A stretch of DNA of 14,151 bases from Lachnospira sp. UBA5912 (lineage in GTDB: Bacteria; Bacillota; Clostridia; Lachnospirales; Lachnospiraceae): NCBI GenBank assembly GCA_002435585.1, contig DJDY01000090.1, positions 1 to 14,151 of the forward strand, given 5' to 3'. Below the pieces are notes generated by a model. It worked only from the letters and a program-made list of their open reading frames with translations, did no database searches and was not told the origin of the DNA. A program made the position numbers and the translations under genes. Of this stretch, positions 6,261-13,995 are shown piece by piece. How positions within the stretch are numbered: the first letter of the stretch is position 1; each line of letters begins with the position of its first letter.

Positions 6261-8126
6261 ATGGGAGAGACAAGAAAAGATAAACTTCAGCTTATTGTAA
6301 GACGTTTTTTTCTTATAATTACTGATATTATCCTTATTAATGGAAGCGTGCTTCTTTCGCTTGTTATGAGATTCAATGTGGATTTTTCAGCGATTGAGCC
6401 ACAATATATAGATAGTTTCAAGGATACATGGATTCCGTTTACAATTATAACACTTGTTATATTCTGGTGCTTCAGAATGTATCATAGCTTGTGGCAGTAC
6501 GCAAGTATAGCTGAACTGTATAAGATAGTAGAAGCATGTATAGTAGCTGAAGGTGTTCATATATGCCTTACAGCTGTTATGGGAGAAATGCTTCCAAGAG
6601 CCTGCTATTTCATGACAGGAGTCTTTCTTGTTGTATCAATGTGTGCAAGCCGTTTTATGTACAGGATGTTAAGAACTATTATACAGGAATACAGACATAC
6701 ATCAGAACAGGTAAAGATTATGATAATAGGTGCCGGTGAGGCAGCTAACGTACTTATGAGAGAGATAGCCAACTCAAGATATCTTGATAATTCCAAGGTT
6801 GTATGTATCATAGATGACGATGCCAAGAAGGTTGGAAAATACATAAGAGGCGTAAAGATAGTTGGTAACAGGGACCAGATAAAGGAATTTGCCAGATACT
6901 ATGACATAGATGAGATTATATTTGCAATTCCTTCGGCTTCACAGGATACGAAAAGACAGATACTTAACATATGTAAAGAGACTAACTGTAACTTAAAGAT
7001 CATACCTGGCGTATATCAGATGATGGATGGAGAGATTAATGTCCAGGACATCAGAAATGTAGATGTAGATGACCTTTTGGGAAGAGATCCTATTAAGGTG
7101 GATGTGGAATCCATATTAGGATATGTGTCAGGTAAGACCGTACTAGTCACAGGTGGTGGTGGTTCCATAGGTTCAGAGTTATGCAGACAGCTTGTAAAGC
7201 ATAATCCAAAGTGCCTTATAATATTCGATATATACGAGAACAGCGCATATGATATACAGCAGGAATTAAAGATGAGTAATCCTGAAGCTAATGTAGTTAC
7301 ACTTATAGGTTCAATACGTAACAACTCAAGGCTTGAATGGATGTTTGCGCATTACAGGCCTGACATTGTGTATCATGCGGCGGCACATAAACATGTACCA
7401 CTCATGGAGGAAAGTCCTAACGAGGCAGTCAAGAATAATGTCGCTGGTACCTGGAATGTTGCGCGTATGGCAGATAAGTATGGAACAAAGCGTTTTGTTA
7501 TGATAAGTACTGATAAGGCTGTTAATCCAACTAATATCATGGGTGCAACAAAGCGTATCTGTGAAATGATAATCCAGTATTACAATGATATATCTAAGAC
7601 GGAATTCGTGGCCGTAAGGTTTGGTAATGTACTTGGAAGTAATGGCTCAGTTATTCCTCTTTTTAAGAAGCAGATTGCAGCTGGTGGACCAGTAACAGTT
7701 ACACATCCTGATATAATAAGATATTTTATGACTATACCAGAGGCGGTATCACTAGTTATCCAGGCTGGTGCTTATGCCAAAGGCGGAGAAATCTTCATAC
7801 TTGACATGGGAGATCCTGTAAAGATTGACGATCTTGCAAAGAACCTTATAAGACTTTCGGGTTATACACTGGGTGTAGATATGGAGATTAAATACACAGG
7901 GTTAAGACCTGGTGAAAAGTTATACGAAGAACTTCTTATGGCGGAGGAAGGACTTCAGGATACAGATAATAAGCTTATCCACATAGGAAAGCCGATTGAG
8001 TTTGAAAAGAAGGACTTCGAGAAGAAGTTAGAGATACTTAAGGAAACAGCATATAGTGAAGATGCAGCAGCAGTTAAAGTACTTGTTAAGGAATTCGTTC
8101 CAACATACAGACCTGGTAATAACTAA
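6261..8126 (+). CDS. Membrane-bound nucleotide-sugar 4,6-dehydratase (FlaA1/PglF/WbpM/CapD type)
   Basis: Members convert UDP-GlcNAc to a UDP-4-keto-6-deoxy-HexNAc, the entry to bacillosamine-like sugars. The 621-residue length is typical of the long membrane form. About four N-terminal membrane helices (within 8-131) are followed by a first nucleotide-binding domain (I-I-G157-A-G159-E) and a second SDR domain with the glycine motif T297-G-G-G-G-S-I-G304. The active site shows S416-T-D418-K419 and M427-G-A-T-K431; replacement of the usual SDR Tyr by Met in the YxxxK motif is the hallmark of this dehydratase group. HAAAHKHVPLMEESP and LRPGEKLYEELLM are further family motifs. The start has AGGGAAGAGG (6245-6254) 6 nt upstream, and the stop of the GT2 gene is 2 nt before the ATG. 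Its product is the natural substrate of the aminotransferase at 3154-4365. Confidence 0.93.
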   Translation: MGETRKDKLQLIVRRFFLIITDIILINGSVLLSLVMRFNVDFSAIEPQYIDSFKDTWIPFTIITLVIFWCFRMYHSLWQYASIAELYKIVEACIVAEGVHICLTAVMGEMLPRACYFMTGVFLVVSMCASRFMYRMLRTIIQEYRHTSEQVKIMIIGAGEAANVLMREIANSRYLDNSKVVCIIDDDAKKVGKYIRGVKIVGNRDQIKEFARYYDIDEIIFAIPSASQDTKRQILNICKETNCNLKIIPGVYQMMDGEINVQDIRNVDVDDLLGRDPIKVDVESILGYVSGKTVLVTGGGGSIGSELCRQLVKHNPKCLIIFDIYENSAYDIQQELKMSNPEANVVTLIGSIRNNSRLEWMFAHYRPDIVYHAAAHKHVPLMEESPNEAVKNNVAGTWNVARMADKYGTKRFVMISTDKAVNPTNIMGATKRICEMIIQYYNDISKTEFVAVRFGNVLGSNGSVIPLFKKQIAAGGPVTVTHPDIIRYFMTIPEAVSLVIQAGAYAKGGEIFILDMGDPVKIDDLAKNLIRLSGYTLGVDMEIKYTGLRPGEKLYEELLMAEEGLQDTDNKLIHIGKPIEFEKKDFEKKLEILKETAYSEDAAAVKVLVKEFVPTYRPGNN

Positions 8127-8183
8127 TATGTTAAGACAAGTTAAGGGCAAAGAGAAACTTAAGAAGCGGAAGTGAGGATTGAT

Positions 8184-9287
8184 ATGAAATATATTATTGA
8201 TGGAAGCTTTTTATATGGACAGGTTCTTGGTGTACAAAGGTATGCAAGAGAAATAACGGCTCAGCTTGATAAGATGGTTAAGGATAAGCCGTATGAGGTT
8301 GAAATAGCAGTTCCACAGATAGATTCAGAAGGAACATCGGCAGAGATTAACGGGTATAAGACAAAGTATGATAATATAAAGATTGTTATACTTAAAGGCA
8401 AATCGGGAAGAAAGTGGGAACAGATAACATTTCAGAATTATGTTAACCGACAGAATGCTAAACCTGTATATCTGTGTAATGAGGTTTCTCTTTTTATGAA
8501 AAATGGAATAGTGACCGTTCATGATATAGCATTCAGGACACATCCAGGTTTCTTTACAGAACCGGGAGACTGGCACGAAATTCTGTTTAGGAGGCTTATG
8601 TATCTTAGAGCGTTTAAGCATGCGGATGCTATTATGACGGTAAGCCAGTTTTCTAAGAATGAGATCCTTGATAACTACAGGCTTAAGAATCCTGATATAG
8701 TGGTAGCTGGAAATGGATGGCAGCATTTTAATATTGATTATATTGATGAGGGCATATTTGACAGATATGCATCAAGAATAAAAAGAGGCAGGTATTACTT
8801 CTATCTTGCCTCTCTGGCACCCAACAAGAATCTTAACTGGATACTTAAGAATGCCAGGAAGTATCCTGATATTACATATGTTGTTGCAGGCCGTTTCTTA
8901 GGAGATCGGTCAGGCATAGAAAAGATGCCTAATATCGTGCTTGTCGGATATGCTAAGGATGCTGAGGCGAGGGCGCTTATGAAATATTGCAGGGCATTTG
9001 TCTTTCCATCAACATATGAAGGTTTTGGTATACCTCCTATGGAGGCGTTATGTATGGGAGCACGCATAGTATTGGGAGACATACCGGTATTGCACGAGAT
9101 ATATGATGGAGCAGCACTGTATATTAATTGTAACAGGGCAGATGTTAATCTTGATGAGTTGTTAGATAGCAGTGATGCAGATAAAGAAAGAGAAGCAGCT
9201 AAAAGGGTGCTTAACAGTTATTCGTGGGAGAAGTCAGCAGGAATACTTGTTAATCTTCTGGATAAATATGCTGTTGATAATGTATAG
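8184..9287 (+). CDS. GT4 glycosyltransferase (first of two)
   Basis: This retaining GT-B glycosyltransferase of the RfaG/WbaZ type is cytoplasmic or peripheral and adds a sugar such as mannose, glucose or rhamnose to a lipid-linked chain; the sugar cannot be read from the sequence. The N-terminus IIDGSFLYGQVLGVQRYARE has the GT4 acceptor-side loop, TVHDIAF follows, and LASLAPNKNLNWIL opens the donor domain. The EX7E motif is E279-GFGIPPM-E287, followed by ALCMGARIVLGDIPVLHEI. I chose ATG 8184 (367 residues) because GTGAGG (8172-8177) lies 6 nt upstream; GTG 8172 in the same frame has no useful ribosome site. It follows the dehydratase after 57 nt. Confidence 0.87.
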   Translation: MKYIIDGSFLYGQVLGVQRYAREITAQLDKMVKDKPYEVEIAVPQIDSEGTSAEINGYKTKYDNIKIVILKGKSGRKWEQITFQNYVNRQNAKPVYLCNEVSLFMKNGIVTVHDIAFRTHPGFFTEPGDWHEILFRRLMYLRAFKHADAIMTVSQFSKNEILDNYRLKNPDIVVAGNGWQHFNIDYIDEGIFDRYASRIKRGRYYFYLASLAPNKNLNWILKNARKYPDITYVVAGRFLGDRSGIEKMPNIVLVGYAKDAEARALMKYCRAFVFPSTYEGFGIPPMEALCMGARIVLGDIPVLHEIYDGAALYINCNRADVNLDELLDSSDADKEREAAKRVLNSYSWEKSAGILVNLLDKYAVDNV

Positions 9288-9312
9288 TTCATGTTATAGC
9301 TCACATTTAATG

Positions 9313-9403
9313 GATATAAGTTATATCAGCTTATGAGAGTTTTTCATAATATGATTAAAGAATCAAAAGGTATCACCGATGCATGCAATTCGATGTATAC
9401 CTT
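9313..9403 (+). repeat. Two dyads in the gap between the GT4 genes
   Basis: The 149-bp gap 9288-9436 contains a 15-bp near-perfect palindrome, GATATAA-G-TTATATC (9313-9327), and a stem AAGGTAT (9367-9373) with ATACCTT (9397-9403) around a 23-nt loop. Neither is followed by a proper T run, so they are not convincing terminators. The palindrome resembles an operator; the second could be an mRNA hairpin. No good promoter is visible in the gap. Confidence 0.5.
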
Positions 9404-9436
9404 AATATTAAATTGTAATAGAATCAGAGGGCAGGT

Positions 9437-10522
9437 ATGAAGATAGCAGTTGATGCAAGGACACTTGGAAGCAGACCGAGTGGCGTTGGAATGTATCTTA
9501 ACGATTTTTTAAAGCAATTGATAAAATATAAGGACATGGAATTCGTTCTTATATCCGATGTTGCTGAAAGCGAATATATCAAAGCTTTTCAGAATAAGGG
9601 AGTAGAAGTGTATACACAGGGTAAAAGGGTGTATAAGAGTGCTGGGGTGTATTCTTATTTTTCGTTTGTAAAAAATAAACTGGACGATATAAAGCCGGAT
9701 ATATTCTGGGAAGTTAACACGATTATTCCTATAGATTTAAAGGGAACATATAAGACTATGATAACAATACATGATATGTTTCCGATAGAGTATGTGGAAT
9801 ACTTCGGAAGGGTATACAACTTATATTTTAAGTATAATTTAAAGAAAACACTTAAACATACGGATATGATTCTGTATAATTCAGAACAGACAAAGCATAC
9901 GACAGAGTTGTATTTTCCTGAAGCCAGAAAGATTGCTAATGTAAATGCGTATATAATATCTAACCCGATAAAGAAAAAGTGGGTTAATATGGATGAGAAT
10001 TATTTCCTGTATATAGGAAACATGGAAAAAAGAAAAGGCGTAGATCTTCTTATAAAGGGTTACTTAAGATATAAGGAGCTTGGCGGTGATAAGAAACTTA
10101 TACTTGGCGGCAAGATGCAGGAAGAAGATATTAACCATCTTCTTACAGCGGCCATGGCGAAGGATAAAGACATATCATATCTTGATTATGTATCGCACGA
10201 TAAGAAGCATGAGCTGTATTCTGGCATGTCTGCATTCGTGTTTCCATCAAAGGCAGAAGGTTTTGGCATGCCTGTTATAGAGGTTATGAGATTCAATAAG
10301 CCTATAATAGCAAGTAATCTGCCGATATTCGACGAGATTACTGATGGAAATATAAACACTTTTAATTTAAGATGTAATGAGTATGAGCAGATTGAGAATC
10401 TGGCACATATTATGCTTGATTATAATGAAAAAGTTGATGAGAGTGCATATGAAGCTGTAGTTAACAGATATGCGCCAGACAGACTTGGAAGAATAGTATA
10501 TGATTTTATAAAAGAGTCATGA
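9437..10522 (+). CDS. GT4 glycosyltransferase (second of two)
   Basis: A 361-residue GT-B retaining glycosyltransferase. It opens with MKIAVDARTLGSRPSGVGMY, the usual acceptor-domain start, then TIHDMFPIEY. YIGNMEKRKGVDLLIKGY begins the donor-binding domain, and the EX7E motif is E274-GFGMPVI-E282, followed by NKPIIASNLPIFDEITDG. It is diverged from the preceding GT4 protein, so it probably makes a different linkage. GAGG (9427-9430) lies 6 nt before the ATG. The 149-bp gap before it and 120-bp gap after it are larger than others in the cluster, so it may be controlled separately. Donor and acceptor cannot be predicted. Confidence 0.87.
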   Translation: MKIAVDARTLGSRPSGVGMYLNDFLKQLIKYKDMEFVLISDVAESEYIKAFQNKGVEVYTQGKRVYKSAGVYSYFSFVKNKLDDIKPDIFWEVNTIIPIDLKGTYKTMITIHDMFPIEYVEYFGRVYNLYFKYNLKKTLKHTDMILYNSEQTKHTTELYFPEARKIANVNAYIISNPIKKKWVNMDENYFLYIGNMEKRKGVDLLIKGYLRYKELGGDKKLILGGKMQEEDINHLLTAAMAKDKDISYLDYVSHDKKHELYSGMSAFVFPSKAEGFGMPVIEVMRFNKPIIASNLPIFDEITDGNINTFNLRCNEYEQIENLAHIMLDYNEKVDESAYEAVVNRYAPDRLGRIVYDFIKES

Positions 10523-10546
10523 TAAACTATATTTAGTGTAGAATCA

Positions 10547-10626
10547 GTGTGGAAAATAGATTGTTCACACGTTAATTGGTGTCTTAGCGCACTTGACACA
10601 AGCCCGATATACGAAAAAACGTGCGC
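10547..10626 (+). repeat. Hairpin-rich leader before the RmlD-like gene
   Basis: Several stems overlap in the 120-bp gap. GTGTGGA (10547-10553) pairs with TTCACAC (10564-10570) with one G-T pair. GTGTC (10579-10583) pairs with GACAC (10595-10599). GCGCAC (10587-10592) pairs with GTGCGC (10621-10626); the last two stems interleave and cannot both form. The final arm ends 5 nt before the AAGAGG ribosome site, so it could affect translation start. TTGACA at 10593-10598 has no matching -10. Confidence 0.4.
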
Positions 10627-10642
10627 GGAAAAGAGGATTAAC

Positions 10643-11566
10643 ATGAGAGTATTAGTTACCGGCGTATCAGGACAACTTGGACATGATGTCATGAATGAAC
10701 TGGCAAAAAGAGGATATACAGGAATAGGAAGCGATATAGCAGAAAAGTACAGTGGTGCTGATGATAGAACAGCTGTTGTCAATATGGAATATGTGCAGAT
10801 GGATATTACTGATGAGAAAGCGGTAGATGATATCATCACACGGGTCAATCCCGATGTTATCATACATTGTGCAGCATGGACGGCAGTAGATATGGCAGAA
10901 GATGATGATAAGGTGGAAAAGGTACGTGCAGTAAATGCCGGTGGTACAAGAAATATAGCAAAAGTTGCAAAAAAACTGGATTGCAAGATGGTATATATCA
11001 GTACGGACTATGTATTTGATGGACAGGGAGAGAAGCCATGGGAGCCTGATTGCAAGGATTATAAGCCGCTTAATGTTTATGGACAGACTAAGCTTGAAGG
11101 TGAACTTGCAGTTTCAGAGCTGCTTGATAAATATTTCATCGTAAGAATAGCATGGGTGTTTGGTGTTAATGGTAAGAACTTTATAAAGACAATGCTTAAC
11201 GTAGGAAAGACACACGATACAGTGAGAGTGGTATGTGATCAGATAGGTACACCTACATATACACTGGACTTATCAGTTCTTCTTGTTGATATGATAGAAA
11301 CAGATAAGTATGGTTACTATCATGCAACAAACGAGGGTGGATACATATCATGGTATGATTTTACGCTTGAAATATATAAGCAGGCAGGACTTAAGACAAA
11401 GGTTATCCCTGTAACAACTGAAGAGTACGGGCTTTCTAAGGCAGCAAGACCTTTTAATTCAAGACTGGATAAGAAGAAGCTCGTAGAGAATGGATTTACA
11501 CCACTTCCAACATGGCAGGATGCAACTAAAAGATATGTGGAATTACTGATGAAGGAAGAAAAGTAA
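10643..11566 (+). CDS. rmlD: RmlD-like dTDP-4-dehydrorhamnose reductase family SDR
   Basis: RmlD reduces dTDP-4-keto-L-rhamnose to dTDP-L-rhamnose with NAD(P)H in the cytoplasm. The 307-residue product has the cofactor loop G7-V-S-G10-Q-L-G13, WTAVDMAEDD with VNAGGTRNIA, the active-site S120-T121-D122-YVFDG, Y146-GQT-K150, and RIAWVFG...KNFIKTML, all matching RmlD. I chose ATG 10643 because AAGAGG (10631-10636) is 6 nt upstream and the protein then starts at the Rossmann strand; the frame is open further upstream but with no ribosome site. RmlA, RmlB and RmlC are not in the window, so dTDP-rhamnose synthesis would depend on genes elsewhere. A different 4-keto deoxysugar substrate cannot be excluded. 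Confidence 0.85.
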   Translation: MRVLVTGVSGQLGHDVMNELAKRGYTGIGSDIAEKYSGADDRTAVVNMEYVQMDITDEKAVDDIITRVNPDVIIHCAAWTAVDMAEDDDKVEKVRAVNAGGTRNIAKVAKKLDCKMVYISTDYVFDGQGEKPWEPDCKDYKPLNVYGQTKLEGELAVSELLDKYFIVRIAWVFGVNGKNFIKTMLNVGKTHDTVRVVCDQIGTPTYTLDLSVLLVDMIETDKYGYYHATNEGGYISWYDFTLEIYKQAGLKTKVIPVTTEEYGLSKAARPFNSRLDKKKLVENGFTPLPTWQDATKRYVELLMKEEK

Positions 11567-11618
11567 TAGTATTTATGGCTTATCTGCCAATAGTAACGAA
11601 TTGTGAAATGGAGAATGT

Positions 11619-12812
11619 ATGAAAGAAAAGATATACAGAGTATGGAGCAGACTTACTACCAAAGAAAACAAAAAGCTTGCAAAGGATGTATTCATAATCC
11701 TGCTTGTTTCAAAATTATTTTATATATTCATAGGCTGTGTTACCAACTCTGCATTTGGCAATAATATAACATTTGCCAAGATGTTTCTTGGTGGTGATGC
11801 AGACTGGTATATAAAGGTGGCTGAGAAGGGATACAGTCTTGTAAGCAGTGTAAAGACAGGAGATGGACAGGCTAACTGGGCTTTTTTTCCATTGTTTCCT
11901 ATACTTATAAGATGGTTTAAATATATCTTCTTTTTCTTAAACTATAAGCAGGCGGGCATACTGCTCAGTTTCATATTTACTTATGTAACGGGCTTGTATC
12001 TTGTAAAAACAGTAAGACTGTATAAGCCTGGAAGATTAGGATATATAGCGGTAGTATTTTTATATATGGGGCCATATACGTTCTATCTTCACTGTGTGTA
12101 TTCAGAAACACTGTTTATGATGCTTTTGTCTATATTCTTTTATTATCTTAAGAAGGAGTATAATGGCAGGAGAAACTACTGGATACCAGCTATAGCAGCC
12201 ATGCTTGCAAGCTGTACAAGAATAGTGGGTGTTATACTTGTGTTCCCACTTGTTGTAAGAATGTATCTTGATTCATATAGCGGAAGAATAAGTATAAGAA
12301 AGTTCTTAAGCTTTATAAAAGATACGTTGTGTGCGCCGGTAAGGCTGCTTCAGATATTCATATGTCCTGCGGGTATATTCGTCAATATGGTACATCTGTA
12401 CTGGGTATGTGGTGATGCATGGGCGTTCAGGCATGTACAGGCAGCATGGAGAGAAGATGGGGCAGGGTACATAGGCAATATGATATGGGATTTCTTCAAC
12501 AACATATATGCTGAAAGATACTGGATACCACTTGTTGTTATTATGGCACTTGTTGTGTATATATATATGTTAAAGAATGGATACTATGAAGAAGTTGTAT
12601 TTGCAATAATAACACTTATAATACCACTTACTGGCGGTGTTATGTCCATGTGCCGTTTCATAGTTGGAAGTTATGTAATATTTATTGGTATATATGATTA
12701 TCTTGCAGATAAAAAAGATATAAAACTATGTGCAACAGCGCTTGCTGTTGTTATGGAAGCGTTTCTTATATGGTTATGGTTCACGGCTGGTGTTAATGCA
12801 TTTACAGCCTGA
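11619..12812 (+). CDS. Multi-pass PIG-V-like (GT-C) mannosyltransferase
   Basis: The 397-residue protein has roughly eight to nine hydrophobic segments from residue 21 to the C-terminus. In the first outer loop it carries GGD60-A-D62-WYIKVAEKGY, and then NWAFFPLFPILIRW (86-99). This acidic motif plus W-F-P-L-P pattern is typical of PIG-V/GPI18-like mannosyltransferases and their bacterial relatives, which use polyprenyl-phosphate sugars on the outer face of the membrane. GGAG (11610-11613) lies 5 nt before the ATG. In this cluster it would modify the glycan or a surface protein after export; a matching polyprenyl-phosphate-mannose synthase is not seen. Family assignment is from motif recognition and the donor sugar is inferred. 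Confidence 0.7.
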   Translation: MKEKIYRVWSRLTTKENKKLAKDVFIILLVSKLFYIFIGCVTNSAFGNNITFAKMFLGGDADWYIKVAEKGYSLVSSVKTGDGQANWAFFPLFPILIRWFKYIFFFLNYKQAGILLSFIFTYVTGLYLVKTVRLYKPGRLGYIAVVFLYMGPYTFYLHCVYSETLFMMLLSIFFYYLKKEYNGRRNYWIPAIAAMLASCTRIVGVILVFPLVVRMYLDSYSGRISIRKFLSFIKDTLCAPVRLLQIFICPAGIFVNMVHLYWVCGDAWAFRHVQAAWREDGAGYIGNMIWDFFNNIYAERYWIPLVVIMALVVYIYMLKNGYYEEVVFAIITLIIPLTGGVMSMCRFIVGSYVIFIGIYDYLADKKDIKLCATALAVVMEAFLIWLWFTAGVNAFTA

Positions 12813-12850
12813 TAGAGCCTGTAAGTATGACAGAAATGAGGATATTATAT

Positions 12851-13768
12851 ATGAAGAATAAAAAGATAGTTAATGTAATATGCTATATTGTAACGGCCGC
12901 ACTTGCAGTGTTTTATCTTGCAACGCTTGTGCTTGGACAGAAAAGACAGGTGTCTAAGGAATACGATCTGTATTATGTAGATGGAGAACTGTCTAAGTGG
13001 CCGGGAGAACATGGTCTTGATTATAGCTTTGGTGATGTAGATATATATGACATATCCAAGCTTGATGAATATAAGAAGCTGCTTGAGGAAGAAAAAATAT
13101 ACGGGAATCCATCGGAACGTATTAAAGCAGAGGAAGAAGATGACAATGCTCTGGATAATGACAATGACAGTGTGGAATCTAACAGGGATTCTGCTATAGA
13201 TAAGTATTTTCAGAAGATGTTAGCAGCAGAAAGCAGTTATTCGGCAGATAATACTGATGAGAAGGCGGGGGATGCTGCTGATGCTGATACAGACAGCAGC
13301 GATAAAAATACAACCCTGAATATTCCATACAGATATACCAAGGGTTTCTACTCACTTCACACAGGAATATATACAACTAACGGCAGGACGGCGGCACTTT
13401 ACTACAGATTTACAGTTAATGTGCCAAAAGATATCGTGCTAGATGTGTATGGTGCAAGTTATAATACATCAACTAAGGTGTATGCTAATGATATATATAT
13501 AGGAACTGTTGAAGAATATGCTTACGCAGATGAATCAGTTATGTACCATAAGAATGAATATGGTGACAAGATAAGAGAAGACAAGGTTAATGATAATTGT
13601 AACAGATTTACGATTCCAAAGGATGCAATAGGCACTGATGGTCTTGTTAAGATAACATTTGTTCCAGAGGAAACAGTAAGTATATATAATTATATTAACA
13701 GTATTGGCAATGACAATTTCAAGAAGTATAAAGGTTTCCGCATAACATCTGTTGATATGAGGTATTAG
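12851..13768 (+). CDS. Unrecognised single-pass membrane protein with acidic linker and beta-rich outer domain
   Basis: I do not recognise this 305-residue protein. A short basic N-terminus (MKNKK) precedes one hydrophobic helix (about 7-28), so the rest should lie outside the cell. Residues 29-93 form a first segment with a YDLYYVDGELSKWPG motif. Residues about 94-155 are a very acidic Asp/Glu/Ser-rich linker. Residues 156-305 look like a beta-sandwich (RYTKGFYSLHTGIYT, ALYYRFTVNVPKDIVLDVYG, ending FRITSVDMRY), possibly carbohydrate-binding. The ATG at 12851 has TGAGGA (12837-12842) 8 nt upstream and places the helix right after the start; in-frame ATGs at 12827 and 12836 lack a ribosome site. 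It is 38 nt after the PIG-V-like gene and probably cotranscribed, suggesting a partner role at the membrane surface (inference). No terminator is seen after it. Confidence 0.75.
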   Translation: MKNKKIVNVICYIVTAALAVFYLATLVLGQKRQVSKEYDLYYVDGELSKWPGEHGLDYSFGDVDIYDISKLDEYKKLLEEEKIYGNPSERIKAEEEDDNALDNDNDSVESNRDSAIDKYFQKMLAAESSYSADNTDEKAGDAADADTDSSDKNTTLNIPYRYTKGFYSLHTGIYTTNGRTAALYYRFTVNVPKDIVLDVYGASYNTSTKVYANDIYIGTVEEYAYADESVMYHKNEYGDKIREDKVNDNCNRFTIPKDAIGTDGLVKITFVPEETVSIYNYINSIGNDNFKKYKGFRITSVDMRY

Positions 13769-13819
13769 GAAGCTAAGCAGGTACAATATAAATAATATGA
13801 AGAAAAATATAAAAAACAC

Positions 13820-13848
13820 TTGCAAAGAGCTGTTATGTGTGGTAAACT
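13820..13848 (+). promoter_or_regulatory. Promoter of the tRNA-Tyr / tRNA-Leu unit
   Basis: TTGCAA (13820-13825) and TAAACT (13843-13848) are 17 bp apart, with an extended -10 TGG immediately before. Transcription would begin near 13855 and run through both tRNA genes. A closer TATGAT (13889-13894) lies only 4 nt before the mature tRNA end and lacks a -35. The stretch GTGTGGTAAA with its flanks matches the promoter at 1440-1468. Confidence 0.6.
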
Positions 13849-13863
13849 TCAAAAAGTTTCGTT

Positions 13864-13888
13864 AGCAAATATATTAGTTATATTTGCT
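13864..13888 (+). repeat. Perfect inverted repeat in the tRNA-Tyr leader
   Basis: AGCAAATATA (13864-13873) and TATATTTGCT (13879-13888) form a perfect 10-bp stem with a 5-nt loop TTAGT, ending 10 nt before the tRNA. No T run follows, so a terminator is unlikely. It may shape the 5' leader for RNase P processing or be a protein site; this is inference. Confidence 0.75.
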
Positions 13889-13898
13889 TATGATAAAT

Positions 13899-13980
13899 GG
13901 GTGGATTCCCGAGTGGCCAAAGGGGACAGACTGTAAATCTGCTGGCACTGCCTTCGAAGGTTCGAATCCTTCTCCGCCCA
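13899..13980 (+). tRNA. tRNA-Tyr (GUA anticodon)
   Basis: An 82-nt class II tRNA with a long variable arm, as bacterial tRNA-Tyr requires. The acceptor arms GGGTGGA (13899-13905) and TCCGCCC (13973-13979) pair with one G-T, and the discriminator is A13980. The anticodon loop CTGTAAA has GTA at 13933-13935, flanked by AGA/TCT. The T arm is GAAGG-TTCGAAT-CCTTC. CCA is not encoded and must be added after transcription. It reads Tyr codons UAU/UAC. Confidence 0.96.
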
Positions 13981-13995
13981 TTCTACATAGCACAG

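Noticed and set aside
8128..8175. Short basic ORF of 15 codons (begins MLRQVKGK) between the dehydratase and the first GT4 gene
   Set aside because: No ribosome site before its ATG and its end overlaps the site used by the GT4 gene; probably non-coding spacer.
9313..9345. Terminator between the two GT4 genes
   Set aside because: The dyad is AT-only in its stem core and the T run starts well after the stem, so termination is unlikely.
10593..10598. TTGACA as a promoter for the RmlD-like gene
   Set aside because: No -10 at normal spacing; the sequence there is A-rich but lacks a TATAAT-like hexamer.
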